From the NCBI GenBank assembly GCA_018398765.1, contig JAHBMJ010002665.1, forward strand, positions 1 to 64,000: a DNA stretch of 64,000 bases, read 5' to 3'. The position numbers were made by a program, and so were the translations under genes. The DNA is from Chromera velia (lineage: Eukaryota > Sar > Chromeraceae). The stretch's first letter is position 1. Every line of letters starts with the position of its first letter. The notes beneath the pieces are model-generated. The model was given only the letters and a program-made list of their open reading frames with translations, had not been told where the DNA came from and did no database searches. This document shows, piece by piece, positions 36,684-49,346 of the stretch.

Positions 36684-38236
36684 CCGAGGGGAAGCGAAAG
36701 GAAAGTTTGGGTATCACATCTCCCAGGTTGTTGAACTGCACAAATCAAGAAATCAACAAGGCACTACGGCTTTCGCATCGTCTTGCCTCTTCACATTTCG
36801 ATGTCGATCATTTACGATCGCGACGGAGTGTGAATTGACTGCCCTGAGTTGTTCCGTATGAAAGATGTCTTCAGTTGATCCTCTTTTCTATCCAATCCAA
36901 TTACCAAGAACCAACTTCTGTACCTTGCACGTACACTGCAGTTATGGTTTACACTGTATATCCAAATGGCTTCTTCGTAACAGAACATGAATTATCGAAC
37001 AAATGTTCTTAATGGCTGGGCATTTCATTAGTAGTATTTGTATTAGTTCAACTCAGTAAAAATTCTTTCTTCGACTTTCTATTTTTTTTTTTCATTACTC
37101 ACGTTAACTTAAGCTTTAGTTTTAAAACCTTTTTATTATGGCACTACTTTCCATTTTTATGTAAATTAAGATTGAATTTACGATGCATCTGATACAAAAA
37201 CTTAAGTATGTGTCGAAGTTATAACAGAGATTGAATGAATTTCTATAATTTTATTTTCGATTTTCTATAAAATCTTCAAATAAAATTTTCTAGAAATGAT
37301 TCTGTGTCAAACAATTTATGATAAATTCGTTTCTAATTCACTAGAATGGAAAATGTCTCCAAATATCTCCAAATTCCAGTTCTTGATTAAATACTAGTCG
37401 TGTTAATTGAATTGATCATATACGTATTATATCTGTAAGTGATAAGAACCATTAAGGTGGAGGATCGACTAGTGGGCTTAGCTGACAGATTCACGTAGGT
37501 TGGACTCCATCAGTCAGGAGGAGTGTCAGTCTAGTACTAAGTACAATCATAAGACAGGGACAACGATCACACTCTTTGGGTGTGAGGGTACATGTCGATC
37601 GATCTGTCGCTGCACACCAATCTAGACACCAATAAATGCGATAGGCCCGAACGCATACCATTCGGGGCCGACTGACAGGCAGTGCAGGGGCGGCGCGCTG
37701 CTTGCACGACTAGGGACGAGGCTGCCCCGCGACGCAGGCAAACCGGATGGCAGGTGTGAAAGAAGGTGGTTCACAACAGTAAGCCTACTCAGGCTTATTT
37801 CTATATATAGGAAGAAAACTGAGCCTACTAACTTGTTATCATCAACGTAATGCTACTGATGCACTGGCAGTGAGGCAAGTCAGTTAAAATGAGTTTCACC
37901 TCAGCCTGCATGCAGCAATTTCAAAAGGTAGCAGTTTTTCCCGCAGCACTACGCCTAGCACTGCACACTAGACTGCACATCCACCTTGCCAATCCAAGGA
38001 GGTCAGACTAGAGGTCAGCTGGATCTGCCTGGATGCCAAAGTGGTGCACGGACGCAAACTTCTCCGAAGACAGCCAACATGATGCAATCAAGTGACACTC
38101 TTTCTGCTTTGCACCTTCAGAAAGACTGCAATCTCAGGGCTGCGTGACACATCCCTCTCTTTTGTACTTTCTTGACTGATCTTCATTTCTCACCCTCTCT
38201 GACAGCTTTCTCTGTGTGTCGTCCAACTCTGTCTCT
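36684..38236. other. AT-rich convergent intergenic region between E and F
   Basis: The DNA is AT-rich from about 36860 to 37450. Then comes a GC-richer patch (about 37480-37780) with short hairpin-forming segments, for example CCGAA...TTCGG around 37645-37665 and GTGCA...TGCAC around 37681-37708. I do not recognise a tRNA, snRNA or coding exon. 37780-38236 is probably 3' flank of gene F: it holds one TGCAG acceptor-like site at about 38114 (minus), but no exon that joins in frame. Confidence 0.5.
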
Positions 38237-41200
38237 TCACTCCACATTGCAGTAGTACGCTTTCCTGGACCGCGTGCATCTGTTCGAAGCCCCCCTTTTG
38301 GCGCACGTCCAGCAGTATTGCTGAGAAGAGCGCGGTGGGGTTTCCTGAAGCAGCAAGACGATTTCGTAGTGGCCCCGAACGATTGCTTCTTCGATAGGTG
38401 TCCTTCCCTGCAAGCACACACCAGCGGATCATTGCTTGATTTCACGTTTTGACACGACAGCCGCAGTGCAGTTGAAATTGGTTTCAGCCTGTGCTGCTCA
38501 TAGAAGCTGTTTAAAATAAATGCCGCACTTGAGAAGAACAGCCATGTTTGCGCCAGTTGTGAGTTCATCTTAGATCGATAGAGAGGCACGCGAACAGAGA
38601 GACAACGCGAGGGGCAGACAGGCAGGTACACAGCTAGACCGGCACACAGACCGACAGACAGATGGATTGTATGTTTGTCCTTATTCTTTCGTGTGGTTTC
38701 CTTTCCTTTCCTTCTCTTAACTCATCGTCAAAAAGGACAGCCAAAGAGAATTCCGGACAAAACTACATAGCTTCTTTTGAAAACACAAAGAACAAAGGAT
38801 ACCCGGACAGGCAGATGAGATAGAGGAACACGCGGCTGACGTTAAAAAAAGCTTTGTGTCTGTCTGCCCCAGCTTGGAGGAGGATGGAGACAACCTCAAG
38901 GTGGCCAAATTGAGAGGCCACGAACAAGGGGGTCGTTCCACTCTGCACCCACACACAGACAGGCAAGTATTTCCCCACCCCCACAGCAAGAGAAACCAAT
39001 CTACGAGACACAGCGCGAAGCGAGGGAAAGCAGTGGAAGGAGAATCAGAACCACTCAAATACAGAGGAGACAGAATTAGAGAAGCAGAGTATTAGAAAAA
39101 ATTGAGACTCACGTGTGTAGCCTTGTCCCTGTCTGCCCCATGATTCAGCAGGAGGCTCACAAGGTCCTTGTGACCGCACTCAGCTGCCACATACAAGGGT
39201 GTCCCTCCATCCTGCACAATTGATGTAGAAAGGCATGTACACTCCGACTGATGCAGTTGAAAACGGATACGGAGAGAGAGAAGGGCAAACGACACGGACA
39301 TGGCACATGAAAAACAGAATAGAAAGGCACAAAAAGAAAGAAAGGCCGAAAAAATCGTTTCGCACACGACACTGTCTTGCACGGAAACAGAGAATTGGGA
39401 TACCAAAGCGCAACACCGATCAATGAAGGCAGAGGGAGTTGCGAAAGGTCAGAGACAAGTCTCCGTGAGGAGCAGAAAAAGAGAATCAGAAACGCATGAT
39501 CGAGTCAAGGGAAACGTCATGAATTCAAATCGGTCAGTACAAAAAAAGCAAACAGGCTAGGCAAAGATGCACTTGGAGGGGAGCAGTCGACCAGACAGAT
39601 AGCCACGATGCATGTGCATTTCTCTTCCATTCCGAGAGCCGGTGGCATAGCCGGAAAAGGATAGAAACTCTTCAAATTTTCATTTCTTTTCAGTGACTCA
39701 TGAAGTAATGACCAACACACACTCGAAATCGGGCTCAAGCCTTGCGCCGATTTGATGTGGCACAGGTTATGTGGCACATGCAGGTCCTAGAATGATAGAA
39801 AGTCGTTACTTCACATGAAGCGTTGAATGAAAGGAACACAATTTCACTTACATACTGCTCCACATGCTACACACATGACTGGAATCACCAGGCGGACCAC
39901 TAGAAGGCGGTCACAGCTTGAATGAAATAATCCACAGGCGAGGATGAAGCGAGATGGAATAGACTGCCAACGACAAGACGCATGACCAGAAGACTGACAC
40001 TCTCTTCCTTGTCCTTGTCTGCCCCTGCTCTCAGGAGGATGGACACAACGCCCTTGTGGCCATGCAGAGCCGCGATGAACAGCGGAGTTGCCCCATTCTG
40101 CATCGACGTCCAGGTAAACGGAAGTGCAGACGGCATGCAACTCACAGGGGCCCAACTAGGAAAAACAGAGGACATCGAACAAAAGACGAAAAGAAGACAG
40201 AGTAAAAAGCTAGGTAAGTCAATCAAGCGCATGCTCGAAGAATTGTCTGGGAGCCTCAGAAAGAACGGGGGGGAGCAAGAAGAGAGATGAGTGAGGGAAC
40301 AACACCCAAGCAACTTTGCATTCGACTCACGCTCTCTCCCTTGTCCTTGTCGGCCCCTTCAGCCAGGAGAGTGGACACGACGCCCTGTTGGCTTTTCTCA
40401 GCTGCCACAAACAGCGGTGCCTTTCCATTCTCAGAGAAACTCGCTTAGCAACAAAAGTTGATAGAGAAACAAACGACAGCGAAAGAGAGAAGGCATTGAA
40501 GAGAGAACGAAAGAAGCAGAACAACAGACCCATGAAAAAACGAGAGAGGGTCTGGAATACTTGTTTCTCTTGATTACGCGAAGTGCCTGACACAGCTTCT
40601 CATTTCAAATTACACAAAAAGGGACTCACTTTGTCAGGCTTGTTCTTGTCCACCCCTGCCCTCACAAGGATGGACACAACGCCCTCTTCGCCTTCCAGTG
40701 CTGCGGCATACAGCGGTGTCGCTCCATGATCCTGCAGCACAGCCAGAGAGAAATTGACCCTTTACTCATGCAGCAGTGGGATACATGTGCGGCCAGAGTT
40801 CACCTTTGCAGAATCGCTAAGCTCCCCGACTCTCACACAGACCACATGTGCATAGACATTCTGCATGGCGAAACATCGAAATGAACCCCCACAGGATGAG
40901 GGAGAGGAGGGCTGCGCTCACTCAGTGAGTCGACTGACGTTTTCTGCCTTGTCCTTGTCTGCTCCTGCGTCCACCAGTGTGGACACAACGCCCTCGTGGC
41001 CGTTTAGAGCCGCAGTAAACAGGGGCGTCGCTCCACTCTGCACCCACGTCGAGACAGGCAGACAGCCATGTCCGCGTCCATTCGTGTAGCCACACGCATC
41101 GTTGTTGTGAGAAAAACAATCAAAACGAAAGTCGGGATTGGTTGTGAAAGCCAGAGAGACTAATTCAAGACAGAATCATGCGCAGGATCAAGAACAGACA

Positions 41201-44200
41201 GGGATTTTCAATTCACTCGAATCAAGGTGCAAATCGCCAGGTGAAAATTTAGAAGTCCCCCGCGTGCACAAACACAGAGCAGAATGAGAGTGAAAAAGGA
41301 AGGGAAACAAAACACAACAAAGGATTCACTCACGTTGTCAGGTTTGTTCTTGTCCGCCCCTGCATGTAAAAGGACCGACACAACACCTTCGTGTCCGTTC
41401 TCCGCGGCGATATACAACGGTGTCGCTCCGTTCTGCATTCACATCCATGAAAAGACCTATATATGAGCATGCCCACAAACGCAATATCTGTCTCCGTGAA
41501 ATTCTGCATCATGCCATGATTCATTCAGCAAGGTGACCAGATGGACGAGGAAAGAACAAGAGACGCGCCGACATGCAGAGAGCTGCATTCAGTATTATCA
41601 TAGTGGCATGATGCAACAAAACAAACGAGATCATGCTAACCTCATCAGTCTCGTTGATTGGCGCCCCCGCCCCAAGCAGACGCTGCACCTCCACCTCGTT
41701 ACCGGATTCCGCAGCCATATGGAGGACACCACCAGGACGCACCTGCACGCAAATATTGTTTGTCAGTGCGTGTGTCGATTCGTGAAGGGGGAGGGATGCA
41801 TAAACGTCCACACGTTCCCTTAATTTTTGTCTTTTTGCCCATGCAAACTATCCAGTAGTGCTTCCTTCCCAACATGCCTCCCTCCGCACATATTTGTCTC
41901 TCGACCTGCTCCCCTCATTGTACATCCAACAAACCAGCAGGTGGAGCCCGCGTGCCTTTTGTTTGGTCTGCCGGACTGTATGTCTGTGTGTCTGTCCCTT
42001 CCTACCTCTTGCGCAGCCCACAGACGCAGACAGTGCGAACAGACGCACATGCACGAACGGGAACAATGGGGCAAACGAAAGGGAGGTAGACATGAAGGTC
42101 GACTGGAACTGTTACAGCACAAATGAGATTCGAGCAAACAGAGAGACCAAAACAAGAGAAGAACACCAGGTGGAAAAATAGTGACCGCTCGCCTAAAAAT
42201 GAGACCGACCTCTTCCGTCCCTTGAGCGCGGGGTCGGTGCGGCTGGTGGTTGTGGGTGTCTGCGCTTCTCGGCGGTTCCAGATTAGCTTCCTGAGTAAGG
42301 ATAGCAGGAGCAGATGCACTTCGAGCGAGCCTCTGTCGGAGCTTTTGCCGCCAGTGATCGGAATGATTTGCCCTTGGACTCTAGGCTTGGAGATGACGGG
42401 CTGACAGGCAGCGCGTGACAGGGAAGGGACCACACGGCACTGCGCTGCCGCTGGGCGCCGAGGGACTTGAGGCAGCGATACTGCGCCTCCTCATCTTGCT
42501 GAGGGTGTATGAGTCCAAGCTCCTCGTACACCCGTTCGAAATTCTCGTTGATCGAATCTTTCCTTTCGATCTCATACGGCAAGCGTCTCTCGTCCCCCCG
42601 ACTGCCCATCCAATGAAGCACTTTGACCGCCCTCTCGTCCTCTGCCAGACGCCCCCTTTCAACAAGCACGTCATCACCGATCAAATCGAAACACCGAGAG
42701 TGGCCGTAGTAGTGGATGCGAAGGAGAATCCTGTCCTCGTTCTTTCTGCTCTCTTTCATGTTTTTCAACATCTCCTTTCGCTCTTCCAGCTTTTCCTCCT
42801 CAAAGTTTTTGAAGAATTCCATAAGTCTCTTCGATTTCTCCTGCCAATCCTCCACCCCATCCATAGCTTTTTGCCCTCTGTCCATATTTTCTGCATATTG
42901 TTCTTCGAACTTTCTGCGGAGGTACTGCTCCTCTGACTCATCTCCCCTTTCTCCCCGGACGGAGGCGGCATACCGACGGAGCCGTCTCACGTGCTCGGAG
43001 CTTTCTTCTGCTTTGCCAAGCCCTCCACACGCACTTGCCAATCTTGCCTCAACCTCCATCATCGTCTCATGCCTGTGTCTGACTGTCTCCAAACTCCCCT
43101 GCTACCCTGCCTGTCTGCCTGCCTGACCACCCTCCAATTTCTCCCGACGTGGATCGGGGCCTATCTGAACAGGTTCACAACGGGGATCGGGGCCTATCGA
43201 CATGAACACTCCCGGCACGTGCGCCCTGACCCCTGCTCGGGTAGCCACCAGGGTCTCTGTCCCTGAAGGGTCAGGGTTCTCATTCCTTCCCAGTTCTTTT
43301 CCGGTGGTGAGTGCCTCTTTGAACCAAAACTCTGCTCCCGCCCCCTGTCTCCCTTCCCCCTTCCCCCTTCCCCCTTCCCTTGCCGGAGCAGACATGCCCC
43401 CATCCGGTGGAAGCACCGGAGCTTCTCCATCTTCCATCGGTCAACGTCGTACTGCGAGGGAGGAACAGCGTCTCGAAGCCGGAAGGTGTTGATGCGCTTT
43501 CGCAGCTCTTCTTCTGCAAGGTGCCACCTGGAGGACTGCAGAAGATGCTCAATCCTCCTGTTCTGGTCTCTGTCACCAAGCAGAGCAGTTTTACCTTGCA
43601 TGTCGGCAATTTGGTTTTTCAGGCGCTTGCACAGCTTCTTCAGCTCTTTCCAGGTAGCGAGAACCTCGCGGTCTCTCTGTGTGACTGCGGTGTCCAGTGG
43701 CAGTGACGGGTTTGTTTCAATGAAGGACACGAATTCCTTTGCGTCTGAATATTTGTACATCGATAGGGCTGTAGAGAGCATCAGCAGTGCTTCTGGACTC
43801 GAGCACTGATCCTCACTCAGTCTGGTCAGCTGCTGCTCCTGCTGTGTTTCATCGTCAGAGGAGAACTCGGAGGGGCGACGCCGCACACAGCCAGGGCCTA
43901 CAGCACAGAGATATGAAGGTGGATTAGCGCTCGTGTAGACGGAAGTGTACATCGATACCCACTGAAGCACTGACCCATCCTTTTGTACCTTGTACTTTCT
44001 AACCACAACCACAACCTCCTCTGGTATGGTGCAAACTAACGCGAAGGCCCACTGATTCCGTGCACCGCCCTGAATCTTCCACGGTCCGGCCTCAACCCTC
44101 CACAGAGGTGCAGAAACACCCTCCACCACCGCACGGCCCGTTCGGACGTCCACAATGGCGGCACTCTCAGCAGAAAGCAACTCGTCACTTACTTTATCAA

Positions 44201-44933
44201 GCGAGTTGTCAGCCAGCTGAGCCAGCCTTGTTTGGGCACTACGAACAAAAGAATCTCCCAAATGCTCTTTCAGACTCGACGTCAGGACTGATTGTCCAAT
44301 GACGACGAGTGCGCTCTTTTCAATCTTCTGCAGTCTCGTCACTACTTCTTGAATCGGTCCAACGAAGTCCTTCAGCTTAGCTGGAAGGTGTTCCGCGCTT
44401 ACCTCCCCATTCCATGGGCGCCAATCAGCCAGCTCCTCTCGAGATCGGTACGACGCAGCCGGATTGGGAAGCACAGAAAGCGCACAGCCCCGAGCAGCCT
44501 CACTGGCACAGCCAGCTACTGCAGCATGACCGCCTGTTGCAGAGAGAGCTTGACGGTCAGGGTAAAAGTCGCAGTTCTGGGGGGAATCGTGTGCCACAAC
44601 TGCATCGTGTGTTCCTGTAAACGCACAGGGAGCGTTTCCACAGGCGAAGTGGATCTTCTTGAGGTTGTTCACGATAAGTGGGATCGGCTTTTTGAGAAAC
44701 GCAGGGGTGAAGGCCTCTCCACAACCCTCACCAGGACAGGTCAAGGAGTGGGAGCTGTCTCCTTGTTCGGACACGAAGGCATCCACACACGACCCGCAAA
44801 TGAGGTGCGTATCACACGGCAGCTGCTTGACTGACGATTCTCCAGGCACCTTTCCGCATTTCACGCAGAGAAAGTCCTTTGCACGGTCCGAAGACCCTGA
44901 TGCGACGACGTGACCACTGACTGCGTGCTCCAT
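38237..44933 (-). CDS. Gene F: RING-type zinc finger / coiled-coil / ankyrin-repeat protein
   Basis: A probable E3-ligase-like adaptor. The first exon (44933 down to about 43400) begins MEHAVSGHVV and has a RING-like pattern: CVKC, then LPCDTHLICGSC, then CPGEGC (last spacing Cx4C, not Cx2C), followed by a second Cys/His cluster (CGNAPC...H...H...C) and a folded middle region. A coiled-coil exon follows (about 43090-42436, rich in Glu/Arg/Lys). Nine ankyrin exons then follow: 41641-41742, 41334-41432, 40939-41037, 40630-40731, 40331-40429, 39999-40097, 39113-39211, 38841-38942 and terminal 38237-38407. The first eight are 99 or 102 nt, phase 0, exactly one repeat each (for example NGATPLYIAAENGHEGVVSV). 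The terminal exon adds a Cys cluster (CWTC...RC...YYC) like an incomplete MYND finger. The splice from the RING exon to the coiled-coil exon, near 43090-43400, is unresolved, so two genes remain possible. Confidence 0.78.
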
Positions 44934-46405
44934 TAGTACTATATACTAAAGTCGAAGTTTGCGTGCTTGTGTGTCTTTCCAAAAACTTTCAGACGCTTGC
45001 GTAGCTCTATGTACCAGCCTCTTCTTTAGCCTTCTCTCACCGAAGTCTTCGAAGGAGACTTTTTCGTGACAGAACCAACGCTGCCTCAACACGTAAGAGT
45101 CCTGTCTTCCAAACCCAAACCCCTTCATTTGCGCTTCACATCGATCGATGCATGAAACAAGTCATGCATGCAGTGGGCCGGAATTGACTGACCTTTGGCG
45201 AACCCATGCACTAACTTGACCTTTGCATGGCCCGCGCGCGCGGCCCGCGAGGGAGGGCAGCTGCCGGCCCGCCGGCCCGCGGCTGGCTGCCGGGAAAGCG
45301 CACACAGCTGCATGATTGACGGGCATAAGCTTAAAAGGAGCAAATTCAAGCCTAATTGCACGCGTATAATTTGAAAAATCTGACGCAAGCAGATGCATAT
45401 GTTCCGAAAACAGAGCTCAGAGGGCATTCAACGTAATAAGAGTGAGGGTGAGAATAAAGATTTCAAAACGACCTCCCCGACAGTCGAAGCTACTTTTGAA
45501 AACGTTTTTTAAAATTAGATTTTTAAGTCAGACTTGATTTTAACTTAGGATTTTTGAGTGATAACACCATGCATTTTATGCTGTTAAAATCTTAGTATAC
45601 GCAATGCTAGGCGCAATGCGTGACATGCTGCCTTTGCGGAACATCGCGCAGTCTTGACTCTCAAAAACGGTTTAAAAAACCACAACCCTGGCATGGTTCC
45701 ATATAGTTCCAAAATCTTCTAAAGTTTCTACACCATATTTTTCTTATCGTTTTACTCAACATATGATTCATTCTGTTTAAAAAAAAAAATGAAGAACTTG
45801 AAAAACTGAAGCTTTTTAACCTTTATAAACCCTGGTATAAACCTATAATCATAAAATTAAAAAAAAAATCAACTTTTGAATCAAAAATCCTAAAATAGAC
45901 TCTCTTTTGTGTGAGTTTTGAAAACGTTTGAAAACGTTCTTACATGTACGAAAGCATTTCAAGACTCAAGAGGGACAGTTTGAGATAAACAGAAACACAC
46001 ATTCAACGCGTACAGGATTCGTAGGCTGAAGGAATCTCAATCTGATCGAGGTTAGATCGTATCAAATCGACCGAAGGGAATGAAGAAAAAAAAGCCCAAG
46101 CGGTTGTTTAAAACTCGGCAGACGTGGAGTGAGTGGAGACACGCATATTTGAATGCATAGCGCTCTCTTTGAGGATCGAGCTGTTGCTTCTGCCAATTGG
46201 GAGGTTCATCTTGATGCTGCATCGCTCGTCCATCTTCTGTCATCTGCTCGCACGAGGTTTCTCCCTCGATCAGTGACAGAGTCTGAGAGACGCCTTGTGT
46301 CCTTCTGTCATCATTTATTCACTTAACTTTCCTTATCTTTTTTTTTTTTTCTTCTCTTAAGCTGTCAGGGACATTTACTCAAATTGACTTCAGATGCCGT
46401 TCAGT
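44934..46405. promoter_or_regulatory. Gene F promoter side and AT-rich 3' flank of gene G
   Basis: Upstream of F, ATGCATGCAG lies at 45164-45173 and is followed by a very GC-rich block at about 45225-45300 with nested CCCGCGCGCGCGG and GCCGGC palindromes. From about 45460 to 46000 the DNA is AT-rich with poly-A and poly-T runs and many GTTTTGAAAACGTTT-like words. No exon is seen. Gene G ends at 46406. Confidence 0.5.
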
Positions 46406-48131
46406 TCATGCCTCCATCCCCTCTCCCTTCTCCCTCTTGATTCTGTTGATGACTTCCTTCATGCTCTTTGAGGGTGCGAAGAGCTTCTCCAGCTCCTTTC
46501 CTTTCCCCTTCTGTAGATGGGCAATCCTCTTCTTGCGCATCTCCTGCAGTTTTAGTGCGATCTGCACGTTCCTCTTCAGGACCTCCCAGGAGGCCTCGAC
46601 GACCTCTGCTCTCTTTGACTCGCACTCTTCTGTCACTGCGTTCTTTTCCTCCTGCTCTTTCTCCTCTTTGTCCAGCTGCTCTGCCCGTCTGTGTGCGTCT
46701 GCCCTGATCATCCCTTTCTTGAAGTTCTCGTGGATCTGCTTCATCAGGTCCTCCTCTGAGTGGTGGAAGCTGAACGGTCTCTGATCCCTCGGAAAAGAAC
46801 CTGCAGAATTTAACGGAATCATGATGTGGCCGGCAAATTAAGGTCAGACAGGAAGAGACCATGCAAGTATGAGAACATACGTCATAAGAAAAGAAGAGAA
46901 GAAGAAGAAAAAGAAGAAACAAGTTGTGAGAGTATACGAAAAAGAATTCACTGAGAGTGAGTGGTCTGCCTCTTTCTCAGCCTGCATGAGCACTGGCATT
47001 GCATAGCCTCCTGGAGTGAAACGGCCGAAATATACGTAAAGAGAAACTCAGTCAACCATTTGAAGTCACAAAACCGTCGCAAGGGGATGCAAACTGACCA
47101 GCGTAGAAGATTTCCTCAAGCGAAATTGGCTCCACTGCTGGACGCGAGGGCATTCGGCTGAGCATCGTCTTGATCTCTCTTTGTCTTTTCGTCTCACTTG
47201 TGTCTGTCCTCCTGCCGCTCTCTTTTCTTTGAAGCCATCGCTTGAGTCTCTGGGCTTGCGTGTCGTGTGAAAGATCAGAGAAGAGGGATGACCCAGGGGG
47301 CCAGCAAGTGGAAGTGAATCCTTCAATGAAGGTCTGATCGGAATCCGCTGGCACCTCTGGCTCCTCCGCAGTCTGTGGTTCTTTGTCTCTGTCTTCGGAG
47401 GAGTCGTCCGATAAGATCTGATCTTTGGTGTTGTCTGACAGAAGTGTTTTGGGTTCAAGCTTGGCTGACTGCACTTTCGGTTTGTGGTTTTGCAGAGAGG
47501 CAGGCGGGCACGCTGCAGTAGAGATGTACTCACGGAGGGCCTCCCCGTTGGATGATTGATTGAGGTTGATGATGGCATGGGGGGCAGGGGGGGGTCTCCA
47601 AGTGGGCAGTGCATGCAGGGTCTGGGATATGTCCGGCTGGGGGTGGGGGCGCCCTGCGGTGCTGCATCGAGCGGTCGGGCAGAACAGGCGGGTGACGTGC
47701 GTGAGGGATGCCTGGGTCCGTGCTGTGTGGGGAGTTGCGGTCGTGGGGGCGCGGAGGGAACACCAGGTGGGGGGGTCTCGTAGAGAGTTGTTGAGATCTG
47801 AGTGGGGAGAGTGGGGGGTCATTGAGGGGCGCTGTGGAAGGGTGGACTGGGCCCTGAAGGCGGCGGGGGGGTGGGGGTTCTGGTGAGTAGAGACTCTGCT
47901 TTGAGCAGTCGTAGATCGAGGGGCGCCGTGAGAGTGAAGTGTTTGGGTGAATGTGGGGAGTGCTGGACGGACCTTCATGGCGGTCTGTGACCTCGGGCGC
48001 ATGGGTACGGATGGCTGGGCTTGTACAGTTCTCATCTGTTGGACCGGGGTGGCGTTTGTGTGACGAGTCTGTGTGCGTGGTATCTGGGACGCCGGTACCG
48101 CTCTGGGCCTCTGACTGAAAGTGGAATGCAT
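46406..48131 (-). CDS. Gene G: proline-rich / coiled-coil protein, 475 aa
   Basis: I do not recognise the family. Two exons, 47099-48131 and 46406-46800, join in phase 1 across a GTCAG...TGCAG intron and give 476 codons including the stop. Residues 1-250 are rich in Pro, Thr, Gln and Ser and likely disordered (MHSTFSQRPRAVPAS...). An acidic patch follows (SDDSSEDRDKEPQ), then a conserved-looking stretch LEEIFYAGSFPRDQRPFSFH around the junction, and a charged coiled coil to the C-terminus (about 370-475). Such a profile is common in cytoskeletal or ciliary-base proteins, but nothing specific supports that here. A further 5' exon cannot be excluded. Confidence 0.65.
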
Positions 48132-49346
48132 GGCTGCTCTTTCGGAAGAACGAATCCGAAGTTGCTGTCCTTCAACTTAATGCTCTTCTGACAGCCCAAT
48201 ATATGCCAAAAAGGCCTCCACGTGTCGACACAAGTCCTGTGTTTGCCCTCCTGCGATCTGCAGTCTTCTGTTTGAGAGTGAGGAGGAACAAGGATGGGTC
48301 GCCTTTTCTGTTGACTTTTCCTCACAGAGACTTCTTGAAGCTGAAGGGTCTTCAATGTCGATCGATCCAGTTGAGCTCTACAGCAGCACAGCGCACTGTT
48401 CCCTTGACTGCGTCTATTTGGCGAACAGACCGCTTCGACTCGATCTGCTCCGGCTCTGTACACCTATGTATACAGCTGTACGTGGCGAATTGGCGTACGT
48501 GTTGCATGATCACTTGCAGCATCATGCAGCTCAGTGCGTATCGGTTAACTTCTTTTGTGCAACATGTATCGGTTCCTTTTCTTCCATTTTCGCGCGAGTG
48601 CGCGCGTGTATTTCGATGCAGGTATGCGAAAAAAAGTTTTTGGAAACGGCGCATGCACGCGAACATATATGCGAACCGATACAGCCAGCAGCTCCCACTA
48701 CCAAGCAGTCTCGAGGACAACCTGAAGCTAGACCTGAAGAGATAGCAGCCTTACAGATGTACGCAGGTCATACTTGAAGTGGGTTTTTGAAGGCTTCTGT
48801 CTCAGAGTTTGACTTCCAGTTCTCCAAAGGGTTCCAGAGTCAAGCTGCGTCTGTGTGGAAATTGCTGTCTCCTCGCTTCTGGATTTTCGGCAGTGGTCGA
48901 GGCTGAAGGGGAGAGCACTTGAGGAGATTTCCTTCGCCTCAGGCTGCGCTCCTGTCTCTGGTTTTGTGGTTCATCTGAGTGCCTGCTACTGTCACTTGCT
49001 TTGCTCTGGCATCTTCTGCTCCGGCTGCGTTCGTTGCCTGGGTCCAGGGCTTGTCTTTGCTTCTTGGCGAGACGTACAGTCTTTGCGACGAGAAGGAAAG
49101 AAAAGGAAGAGACCTTGCCCGACTGGGAGCCCCTTATATAGAGTTGATTAAGCAAAAGAGGCTTTTTCCTCTTATCTTGGAATTCTACCAAGACCATTTT
49201 TGACCGAGACAGGACCCCTGCCATCATCACTTGGGCCCGTTGACTTGTTTCGTCTAGCTGTCTCTCGCTCACAGAGTGAAAGGGCAGTCATTTCATTCTC
49301 TTGCGGATCTTCGAGAAAAGACAAAAGACGGGGTGGCTGAAGAGAA
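48132..49346. promoter_or_regulatory. Divergent promoter region between genes G and H
   Basis: Start codons face away from each other. GCGCATGCAC lies at 48649-48658. TTATATAGAG at 49134-49143 is a TATA-like box about 200 bases before the gene H start. The region is not AT-rich. It also contains a minus-strand RS-rich open frame, listed separately. Confidence 0.4.
48802..49269 (-). CDS. Possible small Arg/Ser-rich ORF upstream of gene H
   Basis: A minus-strand frame of about 155 codons is open here. Its first true ATG pair reads MMAGVLSRSKMVLVEF, and the C-terminal half is RS-rich (RSRSRR, RSLRRRKSP) and ends FGELEVKL. It lacks splice support, overlaps the presumed TATA box of gene H, and lies antisense to the promoter, so it may be chance. 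It could alternatively be a 5' exon of gene G, but I found no in-phase junction. Confidence 0.2.
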   Translation of the reverse strand, partial: SERQLDETSQRAQVMMAGVLSRSKMVLVEFQDKRKKPLLLNQLYIRGSQSGKVSSFSFLLVAKTVRLAKKQRQALDPGNERSRSRRCQSKASDSSRHSDEPQNQRQERSLRRRKSPQVLSPSASTTAENPEARRQQFPHRRSLTLEPFGELEVKL

